From the NCBI RefSeq assembly GCF_051020765.1, contig NC_134942.1:2108001-2172000 (forward strand): a DNA stretch of 64,000 nucleotides, given 5' to 3'. This DNA is from Lasioglossum baleicum. Its lineage: Eukaryota; Arthropoda; Insecta; Hymenoptera; Halictidae. Numbering within the stretch: position 1 is the first letter of the stretch; the number at the start of each line of letters is the position of its first letter. Both the position numbers and the translations under genes were made by a program. Below the pieces are notes generated by a model. The model saw only the letters and a program-made list of their open reading frames with translations, made no database searches and was not told the origin of the DNA. Positions 1-13,370 of the stretch are shown piece after piece.

Positions 1-3000
1 TTTTTACACTATCCGTACAGGAAAAAGTCACGTTATGCGACGGAATAATACTGTACGTCCTTTTTGGTGGATGATACCGTGATGATATACATATGTATAG
101 TGCATAGTGCATAGTGTATAGTGTATAGCAGCGTCTGCAGCTAATCCTATAGGCGAATCTTCTTCGCGTAATAACCTTTCAAAGGCACCTTTGCAAAGAA
201 AGGAATCACATCCTCAGGCAAGAAATCGATTGCACCTGTCAGCCTTGACGTGGGGCGAGTTCGCGAAACAATGACTACGGCGAACATCGTCGGTTCTTCT
301 TACATCGAAGCAGTCGCCCTGTTTCACCATGCCATTGTCTAACTGCCAGCATTGTCTCTGCTTTACATAGTCTGAGGCCTGGGGAGAAGGGAGACAGAGA
401 GGTGTTGCGGCATCCTTTTCTCGGTTTCAACTCACCTTGCTCGTCTGACAATGTAGAAGCTAGTAATAGCGTAGGAGGATCTTGTTACTTTGACAATATT
501 TATTTTTATTTATTTTCGCAGTTCCACGTACCAAATGCCAATAATATTTGCTTCGGTAATTATACAGAAAAGTACTGCCCACTCCGATTTTGATAAAATT
601 TAAATATGTTATAGATATTGACATTTTGAACAACTTTTTCCTTTTCCGGAAATCGGAGGTTCCCGAGATCATTTGAAGCAACATTTTCTTTTGCAAAAAT
701 GGCGTCCGCGGCTTTTGTTTAGGAGTTATTATCGAAAAACACGGACCAATCAGAGCGCGGCTACAGCATTAACAAATAATCAGCGGTATAAATAATTCAG
801 TTGAATTGAAAACCATCAACGGCCAGTTTATTTCAATTCTCTGAGGCGCGCGCGGGTCAAACGTAAAAACGTGTGTTCACGCTTGATATATCGCACGCAA
901 AATGTTTGCATGTCCAATGAAGCCGGATATTAACAGCGACGTTGAAAGAGTGCAGTATGAATTTTGAAACGGGTTTCCGTGTACAAGAAAAAATGGAAAC
1001 ATCCTTTCTGGAAGTAACTTCGGAAGCGTGACATATTTTCATTGCGTCTAAGCGATTAGTAATCGCGTTTCAGGGATGCAAAAAAGCCAGCGAAAAATAC
1101 ATCGGGAAAGAAAGTATTGTACATAAAACGGACTTGGCGACTGTCAAGCGACCTACCTTCCAAGAAATCGATGGAATAATTTATGCGTTAATACATCGCG
1201 TGTAATTAGTTCATAACTTGGCACGTGTTGCCGTAGACCCTAACATTTCTCCTCAACGTGGACGTTTCATTACCAGATGGGATCTTTTACTATCTGAACA
1301 ATTTATATCATCATGTGACCAAGAAGAAAAGTAATGTAAGATCATTAATATCTTATAATGCTTCCTCTTATACAATAATCGAACGATAATGATTCTTTTC
1401 TTTTGTTATTTAGAAGTACGGATAATCCAAGCCCGACTATGATTTAAAAACTGAGATCTGCATTCTCTACAGCGAAATGAATGCAGCAATCATAATGGAG
1501 CAATTTACGTTCCAGCACGCATAGCGCGTAAACATACAGAAGAAAAAAAAACAGTTGTACATATAATAAGAACGCGAAAGTGTATTGATCAAATGGAGAT
1601 AGAATTTTTCGCGTAACACGGGTTCTTGCGACGCGCATGTAACTTTGTGAATAATAAATTACATACGTGGAAGCACTCCGCGGAAAGCGTTCGCTATCAC
1701 ATGCAAATATTGCACACGCAGTACCTAGGCTCCCGTTCCTGCATGCGAACGCGCCGCGCCGCGCCGCTCGCATTTCTATGCAGCCAGCATCGGAACAAAG
1801 GGGACAGCGAGCACAAACAAATGTACCTGAATTCCCGTGTACCCACAACTTTTTCAACTGTGGTGGGATTTAGCGTGTCGCACCGTATAACGTGAAGCAC
1901 TTAGCCCATTAACGCCGCTACTGATTAAAATCGATACTCCGACTAACAGTAAATACACCGTGATACCAGCATGGTCACGCCAACTGTGATTACTTTGAAG
2001 CAATAGTAGTATGTAACAAGTTACACGGGGAACAGAGCGGCTGATCAAATTATCACGCGAAAATATGAATATAAAACTTCGTTTTGGCATTTTCATTTGC
2101 TTTTATACTCAAAAGTAACAGTATATTATATTTTACATGCTTACGACACGTCAGAATGTGAAACAATAACGTAACACGATGCATCTTACTTATTACATCC
2201 CTTAGCGCGTTGCAGCGCCTGTCAGCAGACTTTGTGGTTCCGTACCTGTCAAACTTGCTTAGCATCTGCACTGTTCCTCTAACTGCGACGCGACGCGACG
2301 CGACACGACGCGATACGTAGCATCGTCCCGGTGCACAACACAACATGCATTCTCGAACTCTGTGTATCTATGCACATCGCGAACGGCAGTATTAACTCGG
2401 CAACAAAGGGATAGGAACGCAAATTTCACCACCTCCGGGCTAGTGCCAGTGAGTTTTTGTTAAAGTACACTCGGATTGCACGTGGCACGTTTCTCATGAC
2501 ACTTGACTCGGTTGTCGTGTGTGTACACGCGAGTCGAATGATTCGAGCAATAACGATAGTCACCCTCGGAAATCCTCGAAAGGCAAACGCAATTATCTCT
2601 AGCCGAGTTCACGCTTCTCGACCATATAAATATGTCACTCAAATCTTACTTATTTCTTTATTTACACAGTTTATATTTTAACGTGGTCGCATTAACAGCG
2701 AGGTCATTAGCGATCACATGATTTACACTTGGCTATAACATATTAGACATGTAATTTGTAAAAAGGCATACAGCTAATTCAGATTTAACAAGTATTCGAA
2801 GTTGACGAAAGTATCACAGTTTAAATGTCCACAATTTTTCATCAAATTCTATGTGTTCGAAGTGATATCAAATGTTGTTTGGGAGTGATTGTGTAAGTAA
2901 TAATTAATAATTCCTTAATAAAAAAACGATTTGTTAGAATCTAGGAAGATCATTTAAGAAAGGAGTTGATATTTAAACTGCTTGTGTAGCAGGCATACGA

Positions 3001-3022
3001 CTGTTTATCATTTGTACAGTAT
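1..3022. other. No gene seen; probable intron of the PH-domain gene
   Basis: No open frame here looks like a conserved protein and no exon with both splice sites was found. If the PH-domain gene at 5589-3965 continues toward lower coordinates, this stretch should be inside its next intron. It contains a dispersed repeat at about 556-780 and a short GACGC-type run near 2283-2312. Otherwise it is ordinary AT-rich sequence. Confidence 0.5.
556..780 (+). repeat. Dispersed repeat containing ACGGACCAATCAGAGC
   Basis: The segment with AACACGGACCAATCAGAGCG (about 737-760) recurs on the opposite strand near 15010-15150 and 20380-20470. With the 15-kb copy it also shares the upstream part containing ATCATTTGAAGCAACATTTT and a degenerate stretch toward 580. 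Three copies in one window in two orientations make it a transposon-derived repeat. The 20-kb copy ends in a TATACAGGGTG-type terminus, which this copy has lost. Confidence 0.6.
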
Positions 3023-3200
3023 TATACAGGGTGTGGCCGGACGGATGGTACAACCGAGCAAGGGGTGATACTACATGTAAAAATAAGTCGTAAAAAAGGA
3101 ATAACATATTTTTGTTTGACGCTTCGTTTTCGAGAAAATCAAGCTTGAAAATGCAGCGAATACATGTACGTGCTATTGCCTATTTATTGCGTAGGAATCG
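3023..3200 (+). repeat. TATACAGGGTG-terminated dispersed repeat
   Basis: It begins with TATACAGGGTGTGGCCGG. It continues with a pattern (GGGTGATACTACATG, then AATAACATATTTTTG, then CGTTTTCGAGAAAATC) that recurs, diverged, near 23440-23530. The terminus is shared with other repeats in this window at 13371, 20527 (reverse) and 25062. It is probably a non-autonomous or truncated transposable element; no coding capacity was seen. Confidence 0.55.
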
Positions 3201-3336
3201 TCTGGCGCGTCTGGCGCGTCTGGCCATGATCAACCAATTCTACTTTCTGCATATACTAAAGCAGTGCTCCGCAACGACCGCAACCTTTTATCTTCCACGG
3301 CATACCAAAGTTTTTGCGACAATTCCGCGTCACACA

Positions 3337-3427
3337 AGCATTCCAAAAAGTTCAAATCGTATAATCCACTATTAAAAAAGTTATCGTTTCTTTTTAGAGC
3401 GTCCGGTTATTAATGGGAGTCACTGTA
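3337..3427 (+). repeat. Repeat end TGGGAGTCACTGTA
   Basis: About 90 bp ending in ATGGGAGTCACTGTATG closely matches 52590-52684 in the same orientation. Shared blocks are TTCAAATCGTAT, AGTTATCG with TTTTT, and GTCCG followed by ATTA, TGGGAGTCACTGTA. Both end at the same motif, so this is one terminus of a transposable element family. The other terminus was not located. Confidence 0.55.
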
Positions 3428-3614
3428 TGTATTTCTGAACTGTCAAGTCGCAATATACATATTTGTATTCGAAGTAGTTTTCTATACATATACAATGTTT
3501 ACTTCAATTTTTATTTTAAAGGGAATTTTGAAAAGCAATATGTATATTATTTCATCACATTTCTACACTTTCTGTTTTATGAAGTTAATCGATTTGGCAA
3601 GTGAGCGGCTCATA

Positions 3615-3641
3615 TATGTATGTATGTATGTATGTATGTAT
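3615..3641 (+). repeat. (TATG)n microsatellite
   Basis: Perfect or near-perfect tetranucleotide array of about six to seven TATG units. Confidence 0.85.
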
Positions 3642-3964
3642 AGAGAGTATATCTTAAATTTTTTTAAATGGTCTCGTATATATCTAAAACTAAAAATATC
3701 CCTTTCTTAAAATAATACACATATTATGAAGAAATGATGATTTTCGTTTCCCTAAACGATGCAGCTTTTCGCATCCAGCAGATTTCTAACCAGTATTATA
3801 CGTACATGTACTTACTATAATTCATTAAATTATTTGTTCAACGCTAGTTCGTTAGTCCATTAATGATTTCCGTGTGATAAATGTAACGTGTCTCTGTTTA
3901 CCGCCAAAGAAATACCTGCAACGCTGTCGGTGTAACGGAAAGACTAAAAGCTGTGTACACCTAC

Positions 3965-4081
3965 CTGTTTCTCCGACTCTTTGCCTTTGGCGGTGATGAG
4001 CGTTTCGCAGTAGCAACCCTCCAACAAAACAACGCCGTTGGGCCTGGAACACTGTTCGTTCTCGTAATAGAACAGCAAGTT
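3965..4081 (-). CDS. RasGRF-like gene, PH exon b
   Basis: 117-nt exon, phase 0 at both ends, with acceptor TTGTTTCAG and donor GTAGGTG. It encodes NLLFYYENEQCSRPNG, followed by VVLLEGCYCETLITAKG. Base composition is GC-richer than the flanks, as expected for coding DNA. Confidence 0.65.
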
Positions 4082-5589
4082 CTGAAACAAGCATCGCCCC
4101 CGTCTCATCAGTTATCTGTAGAAAAGTTAAGTAAATTTTTCTTCCGTTCGTTGTACTAATTGTAAGGTGAAACGCCCTAAGCCGGGACAGCACTTTTTCC
4201 TACCTTTAATTTTATCAGTTCAGATAAACAGAAATAATTTTTTATCATTGATTTTTAACTTAATATCTTTAATTTGTTGTGTAATTGTCTTTTTTCTTTC
4301 GTGTAAATTTTTATTGATTTCTTGTTCTTGTTCTTTTTCTTTTTAATTTTATTTCTCCCTTTTTACAAGCTAATAGAAGACTAATAATTATACGTACATT
4401 TAGTTAAACTATTTGCCACATTTAAGTGTAAAAACAACGAGTTGATTTTAGTCGCAAATATGTTTCCGGCTTAAGGCGTATGCACATCGAGTATACATAT
4501 TTCAAAACAGTTCTATACTTGGATATCTATAATATGTCATTGCCAATTGATTTTAAAATATCAATATAATAATGCGTGATAATTATTTTTTGCCTGAGGA
4601 CTTGAATTATATTTTTTTTTATAATAAAAGATCATGAAAATAGACTATTTTTAAATTTCAATTCATGTCTTTATCCGTTGATGTTCCATTGTAAAATTTT
4701 TATGTGGAGGTTTTGGTAGATTTATAGACATATCTCGTGTCACGATGATTTCCTTTGGCTTTTCCATGAAACTCTTAAATTCGGTATAATTTCGAATATA
4801 TTTGTTGGGGGAAAAAGCTATCGAGTATTTCTTTTGTAGAAGATCATTTCTTCGACTGTTATTGTGTCGTTTCCTTCGCTGGATTTGGTTTTGGCCGGCA
4901 GTGGAGTGGGTAGGCACTGGACAATGATCGCACAGGCGACCCCGGACAGTAAATCAGGATTTACTGTATCACCATATTTTTTGGTCTCCATTGACAATAT
5001 AACTTTCCTTTCCAAGATTTTCTTCGCTCTTCAAGCCTAATGGAGCTAAATATTTGGGTGTTCCATTTCTTGTGAAACGCCCGGTATTTTCAAATGTACG
5101 TATTTCGAAGTATGTATTTTGAACTTTGAACTAGTACGTCCGTTCATAAGGTAGCTGCTTCACGCGTCGTTAAATAGACAGGGCAATTAATGCTTTCAAA
5201 AGATTATTCTGGAAACTCTCCGCTTAATACTGTTTGTGCACGCCACCTTCCACTTGACGGACGGTGTTAAACGTTAGTTTAGATAGTCGAGATTCTTCGC
5301 GTAGGAACCGCTAATTAAAAGTCGTTTGGTAACCGAAAGCTCAAACGAAACCAGCGGCGATGAGTTTCTCAAATCTGCTTAAAGGCTGCGAAAATACGCG
5401 GTCCCCGAATGGAACTAAAATGAAGAGAAAAAACAACACAGAAAAGTTGCCAGCTTACCTGATATAAAAGGAACCATCGTAATTGCCACCTAGCCATGTC
5501 CTCGGTCCGTTTATGCAGAGGTCCTTTCATTGTATAATCCTGATGCGCCTTCTCCGAGAGCATGATGAGCTGCGAGTCGTTCACCTTTA
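3965..5589 (-). CDS. PH-domain start of a RasGRF-like exchange factor (partial gene)
   Basis: Two minus-strand exons with good splice sites join in frame: 5589-5459 (acceptor CCAG, donor GTAAGC; 43 full codons after a split one) and 4081-3965 (acceptor TTTCAG, donor GTAGGT; 39 codons). The joined peptide has a PH-domain start, with MKGPLHKRTEDMARWQ, RWFLLYQ and then NLLFYYENEQCSRPNG and LLEGC. That order (KG.L.KR...W...WF.L.QNLLFY.E...SRP.G...LLEGC) is what I know from the N-terminal PH domain of Ras-specific guanine nucleotide-releasing factors, which activate Ras/Rac at membranes. The first exon must lie above 5589, because the 5' intron phase leaves a split codon; later exons (rest of PH, IQ, DH, RasGEF) were not found below 3965. 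Another PH protein is possible. The joined frame and splice sites are seen directly; the family name is inference. Confidence 0.62.
4082..5458 (-). other. Intron of the RasGRF-like gene
   Basis: 1377 bp between the two PH exons, AT-rich, with no internal coding signal or recognised repeat. Confidence 0.55.
5459..5589 (-). CDS. RasGRF-like gene, PH exon a
   Basis: 131-nt exon with acceptor GTTCCAG and donor GTAAGC. It carries the first PH strands (KGPLHKR, then WQLRWFLLYQ). The open frame runs upstream of the acceptor to a Met at 5680, but the good acceptor and the alignment to short RasGRF N-termini argue against that start. Confidence 0.62.
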
Positions 5590-8160
5590 CTGGAACATAC
5601 AATGAATATCGCTCGTTGAAAGTTGAAACACATGCCAGCCATAACTGATTCCACAACCGAATCGCGACGTTTGCTACCAATGTTTCGAGGCGTGTTGCGG
5701 TAACTAGTTGCGCGCGTCATTGTTCTCAAGTGGAAATTCATTCGACGCATTAGTCACGCGACTGCACATTCGTCGGGTATTACAGAGTGGAAATTTCTTC
5801 TGTGTGTGTGTGTGTGTGTGTGTGTGATCCCGCTTGACTAAATTAAATCATTTCACGGTGAGGTGAATTATAATTATTTCCTCTGTTTCTCCTCCAAAGG
5901 GTGGATTCGATTCGACTAAATGTGCCACCCAATGTAATTACATGTAAACTATTTGCGATATGAAAGATTGATTGAAACCAAAGTTGTATGGTTTTAACGC
6001 TAAACCTACCGAGTCTTAAAACTAACTTGTACATGTTTATTGAAGCAACGATCTACAATGGTCGTGAACCTCGAAATTCAATTTTAATATTCTCGTAATT
6101 CGCAAATTTTTATTCATGTAAATTATACTAATTTATTTAAATTTTTCTGTATTTTCTTTTATAAAAATTTAAACATTTTCGAGTTTAAATTTGAACCATT
6201 TTTGTTTAAGCAAAAATTTAATTACAAATTTTTCTTCATTCAAATTACAAGGTATGTACTTACATAAAATAATTGTTACTTAATAAATATTTAATAAATA
6301 TTTAATCCTGAAAGGAAGATTGAAATGAATATGTAAAATATTTGTTATGCTTCAGAAAATTCAGCGAACGATACGATCGATAACGCAATCACTTGGTTCG
6401 CGGATTTATCAATTTTAGGGGTCGAATTTACAGATTGCATATTAGCATTAAACAGCGATTTAAAAGCAAATCCATCTGAAACCGGGTTCATTAAAATGCA
6501 CTTGACCATGCAAATTTTTGTAAACCATCAAATGCTGTTTACCATAAAAACGGTCTAATTAGAATTTGAGGGGAAATGAACACTCTACATGTAATAACAT
6601 GACATGACCGAAAGTCACACGCTCGAATGCTCTCTATCTGAACTATTTCAAGAACATTGGGTTCTCTGTTTCAGAGAAATAGTCTCAAAGGCAGAAGCTG
6701 CAATAGCACGCTATAAAAAATGACTCTTTGAACCACCTAAACGAGTACATCCCCTTAAAGGTTTAGAACCACGATGACACCTTTAAAGACATCGATTTTT
6801 TACCTTTTACATTTTCATAAAGCCTAACACACCCTAAGAATGTACCTACTTCTACGATATCACAGCAATATTTTATCTCGGAAGCTCCGATTATATCTAA
6901 ATACATAAATACAAACATTGACGGCAGTTTCCCATAAAAAATAAAAATCAGTTTTTTGTCGAACTTGATCCAGAAATTACCAGAAAAATTATTTTGGCTT
7001 TTCTCTACTGCATGGATGTATGTGCGATGCACGAATAAAACGATTCAAATATCATGACCAATCGTGTTTGAAACATCGACTTTTAGAGTTTCGAAAACAG
7101 TTTTTCGATTAGTTTTCTGGTATTTTATCAAAGAGATCAGCTGAGCTTGTATTCAGTATTCACTGAAGAACTATGCTACGATACGTTTTAAAATGTAATT
7201 GCGTGGTAGAACGGGGAACACAAACAACAACATGCAGATGTTTGCTTTAGGAAAACTAACTACCTACGATGTCGATAGAGTATGTACTTAAAGTCAGTAG
7301 GGGAAACCTTCCATTGTTTTCTGTCGAAAGAAATAATTCAGGGACTTGTTTGGAAATGTTTTCATGCAAATACATTACTTGTATAAACATAAACATTTCA
7401 GTGAGGAAGAGACAAAATAATATTTTACGACTTTTACGACAATTTTTCGACTTTCTCATAATACATATTTATATTTTCTTAAAACGAAGAGAATAACAAC
7501 TTGTTGATATTTTAGGTGTCTGAAGTATCCAAAATTTTATCCTCCTTTATAGCACGTTTAAAGTATTTAGTACATGATTTTTAATTACTTTTTGTGGCTT
7601 CGCTGAAATTACTCGAAAGGGGAGCTGCCTTTTCATAGCAACAGATTCATCGCTTATAACAATAATTGCATACACAGACTGCGCAATTGAAAAATACAAC
7701 TCACCTCTCTGCATCTTTGGGCTCAACATGTTCAAAGGATGTTCTCGATAGGCTTCCTTTCGGCAAATCCCGTAATAAATACTGTTTGTCCAATATTATA
7801 CGGTATTATACCGTAGAATATAATGCCGTGCCGTCATGTAGAAATGTCGCGCACGGACGTCTATCGTGGCGTAAGTAACGCAGGAACACCACTTTCTTGA
7901 CTTTCTTCGGTAAAGGCCTTCCACGAACCTACGACAAGTAGAAAATAACACACACGCTTAAACTTCCATATCTACTCCCTTTTCCCGCTATAAATAACAT
8001 TGCCGTCCACTCTATTACATGCGACACAGCTAACACTATCAGTTTGCAACACTTTCAATGCGATATTAGCACAACTACAAGTGGCAACACGGTGGCACTT
8101 GGGTAACCAGAAATTTTTCCCTTTTTCCTATATGTATAATCCAGTATTGGCCTCGTATGC
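5590..8160. other. No gene seen
   Basis: AT-rich, with a (TG)n array at 5801-5825. The open frames are short, lack conserved motifs and are scattered over both strands. The missing first exon of the RasGRF-like gene could lie here or further right, but nothing marks it. Confidence 0.5.
5801..5825 (+). repeat. (TG)n microsatellite
   Basis: Uninterrupted TG dinucleotide array of about 12 units. Confidence 0.9.
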
Positions 8161-8294
8161 TCCACCCCCATCACCTCCTAACCACAACTCGATCATTCTG
8201 TTCGCATAATCATTGCAATTTAGCTGTCATCCAGAATTTCAACTAGTAATGGAAAAATCATGCGAACAGAATGTGTTATGGTTAGGTGGTGGAA
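8161..8294. repeat. Inverted repeat around a short loop
   Basis: The left arm 8161-8210 (ending ATTCTGTTCGCATAAT) pairs with the right arm 8257-8294 (ATCATGCGAACAGAATG, then GGTTAGGTGGTGGAA) with small gaps. The loop is about 46 bp. It lies 11 bp from a second, independent inverted-repeat element, which suggests nested or adjacent foldback insertions. Confidence 0.65.
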
Positions 8295-8305
8295 GCTCAT
8301 CTTAC

Positions 8306-8549
8306 ATCTGTGGTTGTCAGGAAAAACGCCGCATGTCACAATTTCAAAAAATTCGAGTCTATGCATTAATTGAAACAGTATAGGATTTACGTATTTGCCA
8401 GAAAAAAGTCATGAAAATAAATTCGAAAGGCTCACAAACATAATGCAATTTAACCGATGTGGAAGCATTAGCGATGAAAACTTTAAATGGCAATATATCT
8501 CGAAAGTGAAAGTATGTGAGAAGCGGTGTTCTTCCTGACAACCACAGAT
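8306..8549. mobile_element. MITE-like element with 27-bp terminal inverted repeats
   Basis: The left terminus ATCTGTGGTTGTCAGG continues AAAAACGCCGC; the right terminus reads as its reverse complement with two mismatches in 27. Total length is about 244 bp and no transposase is encoded. Both ends lie next to TA-rich sequence, compatible with a TA target, though the exact duplication is not clear. A single copy was seen in the window. Confidence 0.72.
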
Positions 8550-11500
8550 ATATGTATGTATGTATGACCAGAGTGAGATCTTATTTTCTTTCTGACCTCC
8601 TCAACATGTCTATAAAACGGGTGAACACACGCCGCGCCGCGCGCCGTAGCAGGCATACGTTTCCACGGAGCGTGCACGAATACGGAAAATTCAATTTAGT
8701 ACTAGCAATAGTTTTTTGCAATTATCTCGTAAACTAATTGTAAGTCCGAGCGACGCGACGGGCAGATGTGTAGAGAAAAGTTGTTCAGAATGTTGTCCCA
8801 ATTGACAACATATGTCGAGGTCAAGGTGATCGGAGCTGCCCCCCCCCCCACCCCCTAAACGTAATATAATATTTACCAGAATACGGAATGTTGGTACCTT
8901 GTGAAGCAAACTCTTTAAACAAAATTCACTCGACGACTTGATACAACACTGAATGCATCATTTCTGCAACAGTCCAGTAATCAACGTTTCCTTGTTCAAT
9001 TGATACGTCAGTTTAAAATTATTAATTCATGAACAGTGGTATGTGATGTTGACAGAAAGACGATATGTTTCCACGTGCGAAGATTTTATGGAAATTAACG
9101 TTCGTACTGTCGAACATGAAATTCTATGAAAGTTTTCAAAGTATGATGATACATCCATTGAAAATTAATTAGTCGCGTTGTATCAAATATTGAGCATGTG
9201 CACTTTGCATAATTTAGGATATAGAACGATGAACAAAAAATTGGAAAATATGTATTACGTATTTTCAACTGGCTTTGTTAAATTGTCGTTAAATATTATT
9301 TTTTACTTTCCTCGTTTAGGAGAACTGACTCCATTTTGTTCACTGGTAACATACCCTGAATTTTCAAATTGAATGCCAATCGACGCGTGTAATGAAATAA
9401 ATTAGTACAATAAAAGAATATTTACTTTGAAAATTGCACACGCTGTTTGCTGAACCGAATTAATTCTTCTGAATTGCTGCTTTCATCGATATCACCGTTT
9501 ACCGTTGTACAACGCGCGAAATGAATAATGCGCCCGCAGAATGACAGAGTATTTCGTGCTATTCTGGGAATATGGCAGGCTTTTATCGAAATATTCATTT
9601 ATTTGTTGATGAATTCGAACGTCCTGCGATTATACATATGTATGTATACGTATAGCTCGCAGAAAATCATTATTTTTCACCTTCAAAAGCGGAACGAATT
9701 TTTAATTGCCGTTTTCGAAAAAATATCTTTTCAGGATAATGAAAAGATATGATTTTTAGCTGAGTTTTCCAGCTTTCTTTTCAACCATATTTCACAATGC
9801 TTCAATCAGGTACCAGAAAAGTTATAACTCTTTTCAATAGGTTCTTTTTAAGAATCTTTTTAAGACATGGACCGAAGGACTTTTTCGAAAAACGCCTTTA
9901 TATTGTAAGTAGACAGCGGATGTTTATGCAAAATAGAAAATTTTTACCTGATTTGCAAGGAGATTAAAATCCACAGATTCTTACACCTTTCGCAAACGCA
10001 AATATTTTAAATTTTCATTACATTTTACTTTCTCATGTAAGTCTCATGTCTTAGCAACTGCAATTTTCTCGAAAAAAGAAAATCTTTTTGCATGCCATTT
10101 GGTAAATCAATTCTTCTAATTGCTCAAAAAATGTCAAGTCATTTGGTCCGATCATAAAAAAGTTATACTGTTTTAAAGTGCGTTTAAATATAATACTTTC
10201 GGGGTTGATTGTACATTGTACAATATGTGTGCAACATCCTAATGCAAAAGGTTGAATAGCTTTTCTGAAAGAATGCTTAAATATTCGTAGAAAAAAGCGA
10301 CTTCGAAATCGAGAACAGAAAAGCAATGTACTGTCTATGTTCGCAGATGTTTTAGTCAAAGTGGAAAGACACAAAAACGTTGGAACAATTAAGGTTTGAT
10401 CACCAGAAATATCCCCTGCTTTATCACGGCAGCCGATGGACAATAGCCAATCAATGTCCGACCCTACAATAAAGGAGCACCGATATCGATTTACAGCGTA
10501 CCGTTCAGATTAGGCCTAGAACAAAATAACGTATGTAAACCAAAAAAGACCATTCCAAGTCCATTCTAAATCGATTTAAAGTACTTGATTATGTAACAGA
10601 ATGAACGTTCATGAATCTCGAGGATTCCGTAGCCGTAGAGTAATACTATGCTGAAACCTCCGCGACGCGCGACGGCAGTATTTCATAATGTAACAGCGCG
10701 TAGTTCAGCATTTACTCGAGTGTTTATACAAGATGTCCTTAACTGTACATCAATATTCCAAGTGATGTATCCACGGCACAAAACGAAATAAAGCTCCGCT
10801 GTAAACACGATGCTATTAGCAGTTATGCTAAAAAAGAAAACATCCCCAATCCCCGTTTCCAATATGCAGTGACTTTTGAAAATATTTCAACATTGACTTT
10901 ACCATTTCCAACAAATTCTCGATATTTCAAGTATTATAATTTTATCAAATAATCTATAAGTAATATCTATTGTATAATGTATAAATCTCGACACATTTTA
11001 AAGCTCGAAGTTTCTGCTTTTACGACCCATTGTTCATTTTCTGATGAGATTTTTTGCGTGTATAACGGTAGGAAATAGGAAAACGAAGCCACGTTTTCTT
11101 CTTGAATATGCTATAAATTTAAACGGCTCTAAAAAAACATTGGGATATTTTTGTAGAAAATTTCTTGAGAAAATCTACCATAGACTTGATGGGTTCCCCT
11201 TTTTTCGAGATTTTTTTGCGTGATATGATAGTTATTTAATTAGATATTGGGTGCCCAACACTGTGTGTGCTTGAATTACACCAACTGAAAATTTCAATGG
11301 AGGAACACTCTGAAAATCAGCATCGCATTTGCTTTAACGGGATCAGGATTTTTATCCGAAAAGCTACTAAAAGAAAAGCGTCCTTGAGCTGAACGTCCTT
11401 TCGTCGTTATCGTTTTCAACGTGGCGCCTGATACACGCAACTATCGGACGACTACAACGGCGCATCAAAGGAATAAGCGGTTTTACATTCCGTTTATACG

Positions 11501-13370
11501 TATTTCACCAATTCCCAAGAATTGAAATCCGTAATACACTACAATCCGCTTAATTTTAATCCTCCATGCCTGCAACAGGTAACAGGACAACTCTTGATCT
11601 TATTGATTTCAACGATTTAATTAATCTAATTTTCCAGTAAAGGATTACACGCAGTCGCGAACTAACTATGAGTCGATTTCTTTATACAGGCTGTATCGCT
11701 TAAGCGTGGCCCTAGCTAGAATATCTTCTTAAATTTTGATAAAGTCAAAAATGTCAAAAATGTGTAATTTCTAAGCTATCGAGTAGTTGGTATCTCGCAG
11801 GGGTTGTTTCTCTTAAATCTTGTCTTTTCTCATAGCTTTCAAGGTCGTCGATGTTTCTTTTAAATATAACTACATACGTATATTTTCTGATACCTAAAAT
11901 AATACATGAAATCATACATTCAAATATGAACTGTGATATGACCTTCAAATGACCTTGAACTCATCTAATAACTGTCAGAGTTTGTTCAGAAATAAGAAGT
12001 GGACAAAATTTGAATCCTGAAAGAGTATTTTTCAATTTCATCCAGAAGAGTGGTTCTTTGTTTTTATACCAATGATACTGGACATACAACATATATTGTA
12101 TATACATTTTGTTTGTAGTACAAACGCGATTTTTAAAAACCGACTTCATACGAACCGACAGCATTTCACAAAACTTTTCACTTTTCGTGAATTACCATTA
12201 AAACTGTGTACGTTTAACTGTGTGGTACTAACTGGTATTACTCGCTAAACTACGATTTCATACCTGAAAAATGTTCTGAAATGTAATCCCAAGTTCACGT
12301 CTCGCAGGTAATATTGAATTAAAATTGTTAACGCGTGTTCGCCAAAGGAATTCTCTACGTACAAATACTACAGTGCCAATATCAGAAGTTTAGATGCACC
12401 CTATTATTTTAACTTTTAACAAAAACGTACCCTCCGATGAATCGATGAGTTAATTTAATGTTAAATAGTAACATAAACTAGTAAATTTATCATCTTATCA
12501 AAAATAAAATGATTAGGTTCTATTAGTGAATTGATCAACGCATTCAAAATAAAATAATTAAGTTGCGCTAGAAAATTGATATCACTTTAACATGAAAAGA
12601 AACTAAAAGGAATTTGTTTAACGCTAACAATTCTGAAGAGATAAATTTCTGCACAAATACACAAAATGTAATGTACTTCATTATACATATAATTCATTAG
12701 AGTAGAATATTCTGCACTATGATTAACCCGTCCTCTGGACAAGGTAATTTAATTTTCATAATAACTAGACATCCGCTATTCGACGTTTGTAGTTGATGAA
12801 AACACGTGTTAAAACAGTTTCGCGTTACTTGTGCGTTAACTACGTTAATCTCTGAAGATTAGTTCGGTAGTTTTGCCCGAATAGGACTCAATATATTTGC
12901 AATTTACATAAATTGAATAACTTAGCATCATGCTTGATATCATGGATAATTATTATTTATTGAGAGAGAAAAAGTATGCAGCGAGATTCGTTATATGTAC
13001 ATTCATTATAAAATATAGATTAATTTACGTTGTTATACATAGGTATATCGATTTACAAATACATGTATAATTAAGAATTACTGAAAAATTGATTCATCCG
13101 AATTACGTTGTGTATTGAAAGCTCTTTATCCCAATAAATTAACCATTCAGTGCAGTATTACTATGGCAAATACATATACTCGTGCCCTTTATTGACTCGA
13201 GGTTATAATAACATTCGCTCAGAATTTCTGCTGGCTTTTAATAACAGTACTTTCGAAGGAAGAATTATAATATCCTAACAGCATAAGAAAATAAATAGCA
13301 TGGGATTAATTAATATCTTCCTCGTCTTTAAAAAGAATTCGTTGTTGATTGGAATATACTTAATTTCAAT
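8550..13370. other. No gene seen
   Basis: AT-rich sequence with no supported exon. It contains a run of C at about 8839-8848 and a degraded end of the TAGACAGCGG element family at about 9910-9990. The longest open frame, about 130 codons on the minus strand near 10.1-10.4 kb, shows no recognisable domain and has biased, low-complexity stretches. Confidence 0.5.
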
